Positions 55,194 through 63,218 are shown, counted from the first letter of the stretch. The stretch is 64,000 nt of DNA from an uncultured Chloracidobacterium sp. (GCA_936914845.1 CAKZGE010000007.1:86585-150584), one strand, 5' to 3'. Translations and numbers: made by a program. Notes: generated by a model from the sequence alone, not told the origin.

Positions 55194-55285
55194 AACCGTT
55201 CGCCCTTTTATGCGGTGAAAATGTTCTTTCAAATCAGATGGTTAGGGTTTACGTGCCGTTTTAAGTCTTCATAAATAAAGTTTTC

Positions 55286-55361
55286 GGGCATGTACGTCAA
55301 TTGGTAGACAGCCTCCCTTACAAGGAGGAAGTTAGGGGTTCGAGTCCCTTCGTGCCCACCA
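55286..55361 (+). tRNA. tRNA-Val(TAC)
   Basis: 76 nt. Acceptor GGGCATG/CGTGCCC (one G-T pair), anticodon stem CCTCC/GGAGG with loop CTTACAA, giving anticodon TAC for GTA/GTG codons. T arm AGGGG-TTCGAGT-CCCTT; CCA encoded at 55359-55361. Confidence 0.95.
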
Positions 55362-55405
55362 TCATTTCGAGATTTCGGATCGATCTATCCGAAATTTCAC
55401 AACGC

Positions 55406-55482
55406 GGGGTCGTAGTTCAGTTGGTTAGAACGCCAGCCTGTCACGTTGGAGGTCGCGGGTTCGAGCCCCGTCGGCCCCGCCA
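55406..55482 (+). tRNA. tRNA-Asp(GTC)
   Basis: 77 nt. Acceptor GGGGTCG/CGGCCCC, D arm GTTC/GAAC, anticodon stem CCAGC/GTTGG with loop CTGTCAC, giving anticodon GTC. Discriminator G and encoded CCA end at 55482. It lies 44 bp after tRNA-Val, so the pair is probably co-transcribed. Confidence 0.95.
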
Positions 55483-55498
55483 TTTCAAACATTAAATA

Positions 55499-55646
55499 AA
55501 AGAGGCCGTCTCAGAAGTTGGATCTTATCTGTGTACTTCGGTTTTAGGTCTGTGTATTCTGTGGTATTTCCTGATGTTTGCAGGATATAAACCACAGAAC
55601 TCACAGAATAAAGACACAGAAAATGACTTTTCAGACATCCTCTTTT
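55499..55646. repeat. MITE-like imperfect palindrome
   Basis: A segment of about 147 bp with matching outer arms: AAAAGAGGCCGTCTCAGAAG at the left against the reverse complement of CTTTTCAGACATCCTCTTTT at the right. Inner arms CTGTGGTATTTCCTG / CAGGATATAAACCACAG also pair. It carries no gene, so it is either a non-autonomous element or a very long hairpin RNA. The outer arm resembles the stem sequence of the terminator at 20915. Confidence 0.55.
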
Positions 55647-55672
55647 TTGTTTATGGCGTGTTTCGTTGAAAC

Positions 55673-55717
55673 AAATGAAACACGTGAAACAACTGAAACA
55701 ACTGAAACACGTGAAAC
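55673..55717 (+). repeat. 9-bp tandem repeat, five units
   Basis: Units AAATGAAAC, ACGTGAAAC, AACTGAAAC, AACTGAAAC, ACGTGAAAC; consensus A-(A/C)-(A/C/G)-TGAAAC. The array lies just downstream of the MITE-like palindrome and is gene-free. Confidence 0.75.
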
Positions 55718-55942
55718 ACGCGTGAGCCTGAAATTTTCAAAGAGCGTCATTGCGGAACGACATTCGTTCGCAACGGGAATAATTATCAGGCATCCGAGCG
55801 GAAGGTGAAACGGCGATCCGCAAGAAAAGAAAGGAAGGAACGAGGGGGTGCTTATTCGGATCTGGAACGTGAAGAACCTCGGTTTAGGGGTTCCGTTAGC
55901 TGCGCTATCGAAAAACCGGTGGCATTATTTTTAGAAGAACCC

Positions 55943-55976
55943 GGTCGCTATCGCTCCCGGTTCTGACCTGGTAGAA
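55943..55976 (-). repeat. 34-bp dispersed palindromic repeat, copy 2
   Basis: On the minus strand this reads GGTCAGAACCGG-GAGCGATAGCGAC-CGGGTTCTT, differing from copy 1 (11755-11788) at about four positions. It ends at the stop of the downstream minus-strand gene, where it could also serve as a transcript-end hairpin. Confidence 0.6.
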
Positions 55977-56438
55977 TTATTTCTTAAATTTATACGTCAC
56001 AACAAATTCGAGGAAATCTTTATTTTCACTATCAAGTCTTTTTTTTGCATATTCAGGACTGATCTTTATTTGGAGTGCTGCGTTAATTGCTGACTTAGCT
56101 AATATGTCATTGCCTTTGACTTTACAGGCTTGTTCCGGTTGCCCTTCTTTATTTACCAAAACACGCACTTGCACGTCACCGGAAGATCTTTTAGCTTTTT
56201 TCGGATGTGGAGGGTTTGGCAAAGAAATGAATGAGCCGGGCATTTCCTTTAATGTATTGAAATCAGAGAAATCGCAAGTGTCGCTGGCCGGGTCAGACGC
56301 CTTGGCTTTTGTTTGATTTACCTCTTTTTGTTCTGTCGCCCGATCTATCGGGGCAGATTGGGCAAAGCCGCAAGAGGCCGAAAAGCTCAAGATCAGAAAA
56401 AACGTACAAAAATAAAAAAATTGATTGATCTGTGGCAT
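55977..56438 (-). CDS. Secreted protein with TonB C-terminal-like domain
   Basis: 153 aa from ATG (complement 56436-56438) with a GAGGTG ribosome site; an ATG four codons upstream is less well placed. Signal peptide about 1-22 (FSASCGFAQ). Residues 60-150 look like a TonB C-terminal domain: SSGDVQVRVLVNKEGQPEQACKVKGND, KSAINAALQIKISPEY and FVVTYKFK at the end. There is no N-terminal TonB anchor and Pro-rich linker, so it is not a canonical energy transducer; it is one of the small secreted TonB_C proteins common in Acidobacteria. It lies next to the transglutaminase-like gene in AT-rich DNA. Confidence 0.7.
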   Translation of the reverse strand: MPQINQFFYFCTFFLILSFSASCGFAQSAPIDRATEQKEVNQTKAKASDPASDTCDFSDFNTLKEMPGSFISLPNPPHPKKAKRSSGDVQVRVLVNKEGQPEQACKVKGNDILAKSAINAALQIKISPEYAKKRLDSENKDFLEFVVTYKFKK

Positions 56439-56453
56439 CTCACACCTCATGTC

Positions 56454-57074
56454 TCAAACATTCTTGCTTCGTACATCAAACAATTTCATTGCTATAGCGG
56501 CAATATCAGGAAAAAAGATTGTCTGTTTTTGTGAAAGTGCAGGAATATTTCCTTCTCGTTTAGGACCGTTTAACGAATTAAACGCTTCTCGAAGTAAATC
56601 ATTCCACTCTTGTTTAGATTTGACGGTATAATTCTCGCTTCCTACATATCCCCAAAATTTATCATCCCCAGTTTTAATAACATTCTCACCGCGCCACGCC
56701 CAAGTTTGAGGATTTGGATGATAATTTTCCCAATCATCATAATTCGGAAGTTGAACCATATCACCGAGCCACATATTATCCGTTAAATCTTCCTTCGTGG
56801 CATTGAGAATTTCAGAACCTCCATCAGCTGTTCGAGAGGCGAAATTAAATAAATTGTTGCCTACAACATTAAGTAACCCTTTTTGTAAAACCGCTAAGCC
56901 AGCACCGGCACAATCAGAAGGCAATTTCCCGGATTTTGAGAAATATTGATTAACCGTTTTTGCAGCACTCCCATCAATGAGTGCTGAAACGATAAGTCCT
57001 GGATTGTCTGCAGGAGGAAAGCCAGTAGCTTTGAATTGTTTAGTTGCTGCTATAACACTAGCCCTAACCCGCAT
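56454..57074 (-). CDS. Transglutaminase (Bacillus Tgl-like) catalytic part, frameshifted
   Basis: 206 aa. The segment PSDCAGAGLAVLQKGLL (Cys about 55) matches the catalytic-cysteine helix of spore protein-glutamine gamma-glutamyltransferase. The run LGDMVQLPNYDD followed by WAWRGENVIKTGDDKFWGYVG (given here as WAWRGENVI and GDDKFWGY) matches the LPGDCRYFKNP...WQGENVIDLGDG segment of Bacillus Tgl. Such enzymes form isopeptide cross-links between Gln and Lys. The gene has no signal peptide. Its true N-terminus is the preceding frame (57116-57373); the ATG used here may be only internal. AT-rich, unlike its neighbours. Function in a non-sporulating host is unknown; a toxin domain is an alternative. 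Confidence 0.65.
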   Translation of the reverse strand: MRVRASVIAATKQFKATGFPPADNPGLIVSALIDGSAAKTVNQYFSKSGKLPSDCAGAGLAVLQKGLLNVVGNNLFNFASRTADGGSEILNATKEDLTDNMWLGDMVQLPNYDDWENYHPNPQTWAWRGENVIKTGDDKFWGYVGSENYTVKSKQEWNDLLREAFNSLNGPKREGNIPALSQKQTIFFPDIAAIAMKLFDVRSKNV

Positions 57075-57115
57075 TTCAAACTTCTTAAGAATCGGAGCAA
57101 TCTCAACAACCTGCC

Positions 57116-57373
57116 CTATTTCGACATTTCGCTCACACCTAAGTCACGCCAATCTTCGGCGTGTCTGGTCGCCATATATGCCAATCCAGACAAACTTGCC
57201 CCTTTGTGCGCCGTCACACTTCCTCTGTATTCCCCGTGCCAGCCCGACCAAATATCGTTTCGTTTCCACGCTTCGCCTTTTACCGGTTTTATTGATGGGA
57301 CATAGTAATATGAAGCAAGGAGCGGACTTATATAACTTCTTGGGTGATTAATAGTTCTAACATCGATCCACAT
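57116..57373 (-). CDS. N-terminal part of the Tgl-like protein (frameshifted)
   Basis: 85 aa from an ATG with a GGGAGG ribosome site. The peptide (MWIDVRTINHPRSYISPLL..., ending RHAEDWRDLGVSEMSK) stops at TAG just inside the region where the other frame opens. Adding one T/A at the run 57119-57121 joins the reading as SEMSK-IGQVVEIAPILKKFEMRV and yields a protein of about 306 aa. The N-terminal 80 residues are not recognised. Either a genuine 1-bp deletion or a homopolymer sequencing error. Confidence 0.6.
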   Translation of the reverse strand: MWIDVRTINHPRSYISPLLASYYYVPSIKPVKGEAWKRNDIWSGWHGEYRGSVTAHKGASLSGLAYMATRHAEDWRDLGVSEMSK

Positions 57374-57577
57374 AATTAATCCTCCCTATGTAAGAGTGAA
57401 TAGATTAATAATACACCTTAAGTCCATTTTGCTATCACTTTTTTATTTACTTGCAATTTTTATCTCTAGGATCTTGTTAGGATTAAATATGAACGTCCCG
57501 TGAATACTGCTATGTAAGTTGGATTTTCAGTATTCTAGCAGTAGGAAACAATTTCGTTGCTCCGTATTTCAATCTGC

Positions 57578-57609
57578 GAAAAAAGCCTGCGTCAGACAGC
57601 AGGCTTTGG
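57578..57609 (-). terminator. Intrinsic terminator of mglBA
   Basis: Stem AAAGCCTGC (57582-57590) / GCAGGCTTT (57599-57607), 8-nt loop. On the minus strand it is followed by TTTT, 25 bp after the mglA stop. Confidence 0.88.
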
Positions 57610-57632
57610 GTCAATAAAATATGCGAAAAGAT

Positions 57633-58217
57633 CTAGCTTTTACGCAGTTCGGTCAGAACCTGTTTGGCGACGGCTTTGAGTGTGTCAAAAACGCCGGTGC
57701 CGTCCGTTGCGACGGCTTCAAAGACCGGTTCGCCTTTGCGGACGAGTTCGTGCGAAAGCTCATCGAGCGGAGCCACGTTTGGCAGATCGCGTTTGTTAAG
57801 CTGCAGCACATACGGCAATTTTGCCAGATCGTAGCCCTGCGACTGCAGATTTTCTTCGAGGTTATAGAGCGATTCGATATTGGCGTCCATCCGCTCTTCT
57901 TGGCTGTCTGCCACAAAAACCACGCCGTCAACGCCCTTTAGGATCAGCTTTCGCGAAGCATCGTAATAGACCTGGCCGGGAACCGTATAAAGATGAAAGC
58001 GTGTTTTGAAGCCGCGGACCGTGCCGAGTTCGAGCGGCATAAAATCAAAGAAAAGGGTGCGGTCGGTCTCCGTTGCCAGGCTGATCAGCTTTCCTTTCGC
58101 CTGCGGAGCGGTCGAATCGTATATGTACTGCAGATTTGTTGTCTTTCCGCACAAACCCGGCCCGTAATAAACGATCTTACAATTTATCTCACGTGACGCG
58201 TAATTGATAAAAGTCAT
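57633..58217 (-). CDS. mglA: Ras-like GTPase MglA
   Basis: 194 aa, MglA size. P-loop GPGLCGKTTN (about 19-28), then RTLFFDFMPLELG (about 53-65), switch II region TVPGQVYYDA (about 77; MglA has VPGQ, Ras DTAGQ), and NKRDLPN (about 124) for guanine specificity. MglA defines the leading cell pole and switches polarity in gliding and twitching bacteria. Directly upstream (36 bp) is the roadblock gene that supplies the GAP MglB, the same order as in Myxococcus. Together with the Pil-Chp-like operon it points to polarity-controlled surface motility, although no pilus or motor genes are in view. Confidence 0.93.
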   Translation of the reverse strand: MTFINYASREINCKIVYYGPGLCGKTTNLQYIYDSTAPQAKGKLISLATETDRTLFFDFMPLELGTVRGFKTRFHLYTVPGQVYYDASRKLILKGVDGVVFVADSQEERMDANIESLYNLEENLQSQGYDLAKLPYVLQLNKRDLPNVAPLDELSHELVRKGEPVFEAVATDGTGVFDTLKAVAKQVLTELRKS

Positions 58218-58253
58218 AACAGTGATGCCGATAATTCTATATCAAAGTGGGGT

Positions 58254-58739
58254 TTAACTAAAAAGGCTGTCGATATCCTCGTCGGTGATATCGGAAAAAA
58301 GCGAATTGCTGTTGCCGGCGGCAAAAGATTCAGATTGGGTGGCGGCTTCGTCTAATATTGCGGCGACGTCAAAACTGGCGCGTTTGGTTCGAAGCTTGAC
58401 CAAGCCGAGGGTCGAGCGTTCATCAAAAACGACGACCAAAAGGCTGCGTCCGATGACGCTGATAAAGATGCTTTCGCGTTCGCCTTCGTGAAAAACGGCG
58501 GGAAAAACATTTTCGCCGATCAGTTTTGCCATGCTGCTGGTGGCGGCTACATTGCCGGCTGCAAGCGATGAAAAGCTGGTCGTGTCCATATCGCCAATAT
58601 CGCCGTGAAAGGCGATGGTCTGGCCGTCTCGGTCAACAAGAAAAACAACCCGTGCCGCACATTCGACGTTGAGCCGTGCGAGAACGGTCTTGATTCTCTG
58701 GAACTGCTGTTCTTGTATAATAAAGGGCGATTGTGCCAT
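58254..58739 (-). CDS. mglB: Roadblock/LC7 protein MglB
   Basis: 161 aa from ATG (complement 58737-58739); a TTG 18 codons upstream gives a longer, less likely form. The roadblock fold shows in IKTVLARLNVECAARVVFLVDRDGQTIAF (about 15-43), the SSLAAGNVAATSSMAKLIG helix and the C-terminal KLRTKRASFDVAAILDE. MglB is the GTPase-activating partner of MglA at the lagging pole. The extra acidic tail (SDITDEDIDSLFS) is common outside myxobacteria. First gene of the mglBA pair. Confidence 0.88.
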   Translation of the reverse strand: MAQSPFIIQEQQFQRIKTVLARLNVECAARVVFLVDRDGQTIAFHGDIGDMDTTSFSSLAAGNVAATSSMAKLIGENVFPAVFHEGERESIFISVIGRSLLVVVFDERSTLGLVKLRTKRASFDVAAILDEAATQSESFAAGNSNSLFSDITDEDIDSLFS

Positions 58740-59066
58740 TTGTTGTATTTTGCTGCTGAATTGAGCGGTAAGTTTTCGATGGACGAAGCTCAAATAAACT
58801 TCAGGGCGGGATCCCGTTGGGAATCACAATATTGAATGTAGCATAGCGGATGTAGAAGGTTCAAGTATTTTTTTACAGTGTTTAACACCACCGGCGGGTT
58901 GCTATCGACTCCCGGATTGGATAGATTCGGATTTTATTTAAGGAACACCAAGGGAGACCTGCATGGCCGACGAAGGCCGTTTGCGGAAAAATGCACAGCT
59001 CCGGAAATTTTTTATCAGCAATACTAATTAGCCCTATTGGCTGAAGTTGTGGCAAAATTCATTTTT
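58740..59066. promoter_or_regulatory. Divergent region mglB / glmU with candidate glmU promoter
   Basis: A 327-bp gap. Candidate plus-strand promoter: TTGCTA (58899-58904), 17-bp spacer, TAGATT (58922-58927). A 22-codon open frame (58963-59031) with an AAGGGAG ribosome site lies in the leader. Nothing else recognisable. Confidence 0.35.
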
Positions 59067-60458
59067 ATGTCTGACAGACAAAACGTTCATAAACCGCTTG
59101 ATGTTTTAATATTGGCCGCCGGGCTCGGGACGCGTATGCGTTCTGATCTGGCAAAGGTTCTGCACCGGCTGGACGGACGTCCGCTGATCAACCACGTCTG
59201 CCGAACGGCGGCGGCCCTCGATCCGGAAAAGATCTATGTTGTCATCGGGCATCAGGGCGATGAGGTAAAAAGCTCTGTGCTCAGCGAATTGCCGGCCGGG
59301 GCGGCTGAATTTGTCACGCAGAGCCGACAGCTTGGAACGGGCGATGCGGTCAATTCGGCGCGAAAATTTCTGGAAGACCGCGATTCGACATTGATCGTGC
59401 TTTCGGGCGATGTGCCGATGATCAAGCCGGAAACACTGGCGGGGCTGATCCAGCTTCATTACAGCCATCGCGGCCGCGGAGCCGCATGTACCATTTTGAC
59501 GGTAAAGCTTCGGTCGCCAAGCGGATACGGACGGATCGTGAGAGATGCTGAGGGGCTTTTCGAAAGGATCGTCGAGCAGAAAGATGCTACGGAAGAGGAG
59601 CGCCGGATACCGGAAATAAACGCCGGAATATATTGTTTTGACACAAAAAAGCTGTTTCAGCAGCTTTCCAAGGTCAGCAATGAAAATGCACAAGGCGAAT
59701 ATTATCTGACGGATGTCCCCGCACTTTTGCGTGCGGCCGGTGAAGACGTAGCTCTATATCAGCATCACGACGAACACGAGATCGAAGGCGTCAACAATCG
59801 TGTCCAATTGGCCGATCTTGAGCGCATATTGAACCGCCGCAGTGTTCTAAAGCTGATGCTTGACCACGGCGTGACATTTATCGACCCTAAAACTGCATAT
59901 GTCAGCGAACAGGCAAGGGTTGGGCGCGATACGGTCATCCATCCGAATGTGACCATCGAAGGCGATACGGTGATCGGCGACCGCTGCGTTATTCGATCCG
60001 GGACGCGGCTGGCAAACGCTCATATTGGAAATGATGTGGAGATATTGGATAATTGCGTTATCTCGGCATCTGAGATCGGCAACGCATGTACGGTCGGTCC
60101 GATGGCGCATCTTCGCGGACATGCGGTAATGAAAGAAAGGGCAAAGGTCGGCAACTTTGTCGAGCTGAAAAAAACTACGCTCGGCGAAGGTTCGAAGGCA
60201 AATCACCTGACATATTTGGGTGACGCGACGATCGGCGAGGGAACCAATATCGGTGCGGGAACGGTAACGTGCAATTACGACGGCAAGAACAAACACGAAA
60301 CACACATCGGCAGCGGAGTCCGCATCGGTTCGGATACGATGCTGGTGGCGCCGGTAACGGTCGGCGATAATGCAGCGACCGGAGCAGGCAGCGTGGTGAC
60401 AAAAGATGTTGGCGAAGGCGAATTGGTCGTTGGTGTGCCGGCGAGAAAAAAGAGTTAA
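59067..60458 (+). CDS. glmU: Bifunctional GlcNAc-1-P uridyltransferase / GlcN-1-P acetyltransferase
   Basis: 463 aa from the ATG at 59067; a TTG ten codons upstream is open but not needed. The N-terminal nucleotidyltransferase motif is LAAGLGTRMRSDLAKVLH (about 17-34). GTGDAVNSA and SGDVPMI follow. The C-terminal left-handed beta-helix has the acetyltransferase segment VGNFVELKK, NHLTYLGDA and CNYDGKNK (about 350-390). GlmU makes UDP-GlcNAc for peptidoglycan and lipopolysaccharide. glmS lies three genes downstream, so consecutive steps of the pathway are clustered. Confidence 0.96.
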   Translation: MSDRQNVHKPLDVLILAAGLGTRMRSDLAKVLHRLDGRPLINHVCRTAAALDPEKIYVVIGHQGDEVKSSVLSELPAGAAEFVTQSRQLGTGDAVNSARKFLEDRDSTLIVLSGDVPMIKPETLAGLIQLHYSHRGRGAACTILTVKLRSPSGYGRIVRDAEGLFERIVEQKDATEEERRIPEINAGIYCFDTKKLFQQLSKVSNENAQGEYYLTDVPALLRAAGEDVALYQHHDEHEIEGVNNRVQLADLERILNRRSVLKLMLDHGVTFIDPKTAYVSEQARVGRDTVIHPNVTIEGDTVIGDRCVIRSGTRLANAHIGNDVEILDNCVISASEIGNACTVGPMAHLRGHAVMKERAKVGNFVELKKTTLGEGSKANHLTYLGDATIGEGTNIGAGTVTCNYDGKNKHETHIGSGVRIGSDTMLVAPVTVGDNAATGAGSVVTKDVGEGELVVGVPARKKS

Positions 60459-60461
60459 AAA

Positions 60462-60686
60462 ATGAAGATCGTATTTTATTTGATGGCGGTATTGGCGGCG
60501 GCTTTTGGTGTGCTGTGCCTGCTGCGGGGCGTTGACGGCGTTATGAACGGCAATTTCTCTGCACTGAACATTCTGATCGGTGTGGTCGGGATATTTCTGG
60601 CGATGATCTGGATGCGGCGGGCGAGAGCTTGGCGGCCCGTGGGACGAACGTCCTCAACGGCACCGGACAGTGATACGGAACAATAA
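60462..60686 (+). CDS. Small two-helix membrane protein, unknown
   Basis: 74 aa starting 3 bp after the glmU stop. Two hydrophobic helices (about 3-25 and 36-53) are separated by RGVDGVMNGNF; the hydrophilic tail is RRARAWRPVGRTSSTAPDSDTEQ. No family recognised. The tight spacing to glmU suggests co-transcription and translational coupling. Confidence 0.65.
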   Translation: MKIVFYLMAVLAAAFGVLCLLRGVDGVMNGNFSALNILIGVVGIFLAMIWMRRARAWRPVGRTSSTAPDSDTEQ

Positions 60687-60709
60687 GACGAATATAGGAG
60701 AAGAAATAA

Positions 60710-61039
60710 GTGGCTGAAGAAGATGAAGATCAATGGACACCGCCGCCGCCGCCCGATGACGAATCGATATTCAGCAGCGGCACACGGGAATATTACGCCG
60801 AAGAGGTAAGAAAAGGTTCGGTAAAGGCCTTGATATTCGGCATTTTGAGCATATTTTGCTGTCCGCCGATATTTGCCTATTTCGGCATATCGACCGCACA
60901 GGAAGTTATCGCAAATATTGAGCTGTATCAGGTAGAAGAGGGAAGAAAGGGCATGGCCGTGGCCGGCAAGATACTTTCAATAATAGGCATTGTGTTGTGG
61001 GTGATCGGACTTTTTATAAGGTTATTTGCCCAGGGTTGA
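60710..61039 (+). CDS. DUF4190-like small membrane protein
   Basis: 109 aa from a GTG start with a TAGGAGAAG ribosome site. The N-terminus is acidic and Pro-rich (EEDEDQWTPPPPPDDES). Then come two membrane helices, LIFGILSIFCCPPIFAYFGI (about 46-65) and the C-terminal ILSIIGIVLWVIGLFIRL (about 88-105), with EGRKGMAVAGK between. This is the layout of DUF4190-type proteins, whose function is not known. It lies between glmU and glmS, 11 bp before glmS, clearly in that operon. Confidence 0.7.
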   Translation: MAEEDEDQWTPPPPPDDESIFSSGTREYYAEEVRKGSVKALIFGILSIFCCPPIFAYFGISTAQEVIANIELYQVEEGRKGMAVAGKILSIIGIVLWVIGLFIRLFAQG

Positions 61040-61049
61040 CCGTTAAAAT

Positions 61050-62912
61050 ATGTGTGGAATTGTTGGATACGTTGGAAATAAGCAAGTTGTGCCGCTGATC
61101 GTGGACGGTCTGCGAAAGCTCGAATATCGCGGATACGATTCGGCGGGCATCGCGGTGGTCGATACGAATTGTCATCTCTCATTGCGGCGGGCCGAGGGTA
61201 AATTGCGGAATCTGGAAGAGGCGATCAGGCTGAATCCGCTGGACGGCACATACGGCATCGGGCATACGCGGTGGGCAACCCACGGTCGTCCGACCGAAGA
61301 GAACGCCCATCCGCATCGCGACCGGTCCGGAAAGGTGGTCGTTGTTCATAACGGCATTATCGAGAACTATATCGAGCTGAAAGAAAGACTTGCGGCCGAA
61401 GGGCACGTATTTGTCACGGAAACCGATACCGAAGTGGTCGCCCATCTGATCGGCGGGCATATCGAAAAAGCTGATATTCGGTTGGAAGAGGCGGTGCGGC
61501 GTTGCGTAAAAGAGCTGAAGGGGATCTTTGCCTTGGCGATCATTTCAGTGGACGAGCCGGACCAGATCATCGCCGTTCGCGAAGGCCCTCCGGTAGTTAT
61601 CGGGCTTGGAGACGGAGAATTTTTTGTCGCCTCTGACATCCCGCCGATCCTGCAGCACACGCGGGACGTTTTCTTTTTGGGTGATAAAGAGATCGCGGTG
61701 CTGACGAAAGATTCGGTTCGGGTAACAGATTTCGACGGCAATATCGTTGAACCCGTCCAGCAGCGGATAACATGGGATCCGATAATGGCGGAAAAGGGCG
61801 GCTTCAAGCATTTTATGCTGAAGGAGATATACGAGCAGCCGCGGGCAGTCCGCGACACATCGCGAGGGCGGGTTTCGCTGGACACGGGCAAGATATATCT
61901 CGAAGAAATGGATATTTCCGACGAAGATCTGCGGTCGCTGACATCGGTCAAGATCGCGGCCTGCGGAACGTCCTGGCACGCCGGTTTGGCCGGAAAGTAT
62001 ATGATCGAACAGCTCGCCCGCGTGCCGGTGGATGTCGATTACGCATCGGAATTTCGCTATCGCGACCCGGTGCTGACCGAAAATGACCTGTTGGTGGTGA
62101 TATCGCAGAGCGGCGAAACCGCTGATACGATAGCCGCAATGCGCGAAGCAAAGCGGTCGGGTTGTAAGGTTCTGGCCATTTGCAATGTGCAGGGTTCGAT
62201 GATCCATAGAGAAGCGGACGGAACCATTTTGACGCACGCCGGGCCGGAGATCGGAGTTGCTTCGACCAAAGCATTTACGTCGCAAATGGTTGCATTGTAT
62301 CTTTTTGCGATGTTTTTGGGCGATATCCGCGGAAAATTAGATTCGGAGCGGTCGAAGCGTCTGGCACAGGACCTGGCGGAACTTCCGCTAAAGATCGAAC
62401 AGCTGCTCGGCGATGCGGATCTTATTGAAGAGCTTTCAAAAGAGTTCTTTCGTGTGCAGGATTTTCTATACCTCGGCCGCGGCATTAATTTTCCGGTCGC
62501 TTTAGAAGGCGCGCTGAAGTTGAAAGAGATCAGCTACATTCACGCTGAGGGCTACCCGGCCGGTGAAATGAAACACGGCCCGAACGCCTTGATAGACGAA
62601 AAGCTGCCGGTCGTGGTCATCAACACGCGTGACGAAGAAAATGCGGCGAGCATGCTTCGATATGAAAAGACACATTCCAACATCGTTGAGGTAAAGGCGC
62701 GTGACGGCATTATCGTAGCGGTGCTGACCGAAGGCGACGGGATGAGCTCCAAGGTGGCCGACCACGTTATTGAGGTGCCGCCGACATCTGATCTTCTGGG
62801 GCCGATACTTTCGATCGTACCGCTGCAGCTGCTGTCGTATCACATCGCAGTTCGTCGCGGCTGTGATGTCGATCAACCGCGTAATCTGGCAAAATCCGTA
62901 ACGGTGGAATGA
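61050..62912 (+). CDS. glmS: Glutamine-fructose-6-phosphate aminotransferase (isomerizing)
   Basis: 620 aa. MCGIVGYVG gives the catalytic Cys at residue 2 (Cys1 after Met removal). Glutaminase residues GHTRWATHG (about 75) and NGIIENY (about 100) follow. Two SIS domains fill the C-terminal half (ACGTSWHAGL about 310; VVISQSGETADT about 355; the terminal segment LSYHIAVRRGCDVDQPRNLAKSVTVE here spans about 595-620). It makes glucosamine-6-phosphate, the first step to UDP-GlcNAc. The last 69 bp of this gene are copied 486 bp downstream. Confidence 0.97.
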   Translation: MCGIVGYVGNKQVVPLIVDGLRKLEYRGYDSAGIAVVDTNCHLSLRRAEGKLRNLEEAIRLNPLDGTYGIGHTRWATHGRPTEENAHPHRDRSGKVVVVHNGIIENYIELKERLAAEGHVFVTETDTEVVAHLIGGHIEKADIRLEEAVRRCVKELKGIFALAIISVDEPDQIIAVREGPPVVIGLGDGEFFVASDIPPILQHTRDVFFLGDKEIAVLTKDSVRVTDFDGNIVEPVQQRITWDPIMAEKGGFKHFMLKEIYEQPRAVRDTSRGRVSLDTGKIYLEEMDISDEDLRSLTSVKIAACGTSWHAGLAGKYMIEQLARVPVDVDYASEFRYRDPVLTENDLLVVISQSGETADTIAAMREAKRSGCKVLAICNVQGSMIHREADGTILTHAGPEIGVASTKAFTSQMVALYLFAMFLGDIRGKLDSERSKRLAQDLAELPLKIEQLLGDADLIEELSKEFFRVQDFLYLGRGINFPVALEGALKLKEISYIHAEGYPAGEMKHGPNALIDEKLPVVVINTRDEENAASMLRYEKTHSNIVEVKARDGIIVAVLTEGDGMSSKVADHVIEVPPTSDLLGPILSIVPLQLLSYHIAVRRGCDVDQPRNLAKSVTVE

Positions 62913-62926
62913 TCTCGCGTCGTTCG

Positions 62927-63012
62927 TCCCCGACAGGGACGGAATATTGGCGGCACCCGACGTCGGGTGATACCCGACACGATTGAACCGATGGTTTACA
63001 GCCATCACGGCG
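62927..63012 (+). repeat. 85-bp palindromic repeat A
   Basis: Shares its order with repeat C (63219-63308): CCGACAGGGACGG, GCGGC, GACGTCGGGTGATACCCGAC, ATTGA-CCGATGG and CAGCCATC. The core 16-bp inverted repeat CGTCGGGT/ACCCGACG can form a hairpin. Confidence 0.7.
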
Positions 63013-63016
63013 GGCC

Positions 63017-63100
63017 TTGCACAGGGAATAATGGATATTTAACCGGGAATAATGGCAATTGCACAGCGAACAATGATGATGGTATCGCGAATAAAGGGCG
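63017..63100 (+). repeat. Tandem array of four 21-bp units
   Basis: Units begin at 63017, 63038, 63059 and 63080; each contains a variant of GGGAATAATGG near its middle (CGAACAATGAT and CGAATAAAGGG in units 3 and 4). Unit length divisible by 3; on the minus strand it would encode a 7-residue LFPVQGP-like repeat, but no gene context supports translation. Confidence 0.7.
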
Positions 63101-63218
63101 TATTTCCTCGATCCGCGGAGCGGATGAATTGAATAGCGTCGGGTAACACCCGACGACAAGGCGGACGCACCGCCGCGTCCCTGACAGGGACGGATATGAC
63201 GGCGATGAAACAAAATTC

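Larger units (their letters stand above)
55647..55976. other. Gene-free repeat-rich intergenic DNA
   Basis: About 330 bp with a 9-bp tandem array at its start (55673-55717), several short palindromes and the second copy of the 34-bp repeat at its end. A 76-codon frame over 55578-55808 is low-complexity (repeated Glu-Thr) and I do not call it. Confidence 0.5.

Noticed and set aside
55578..55808. 76-codon frame with Glu-Thr repeats
   Set aside because: Produced by the 9-bp tandem array and the palindrome; no ribosome site.
55483..57632. Integrative island inserted at tRNA-Asp
   Set aside because: No integrase and no second copy of the tRNA 3' end was found in the window; only the AT-rich composition suggests acquisition.
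63017..63100. CRISPR array
   Set aside because: Units are directly abutting 21-mers without spacers; this is a tandem repeat.
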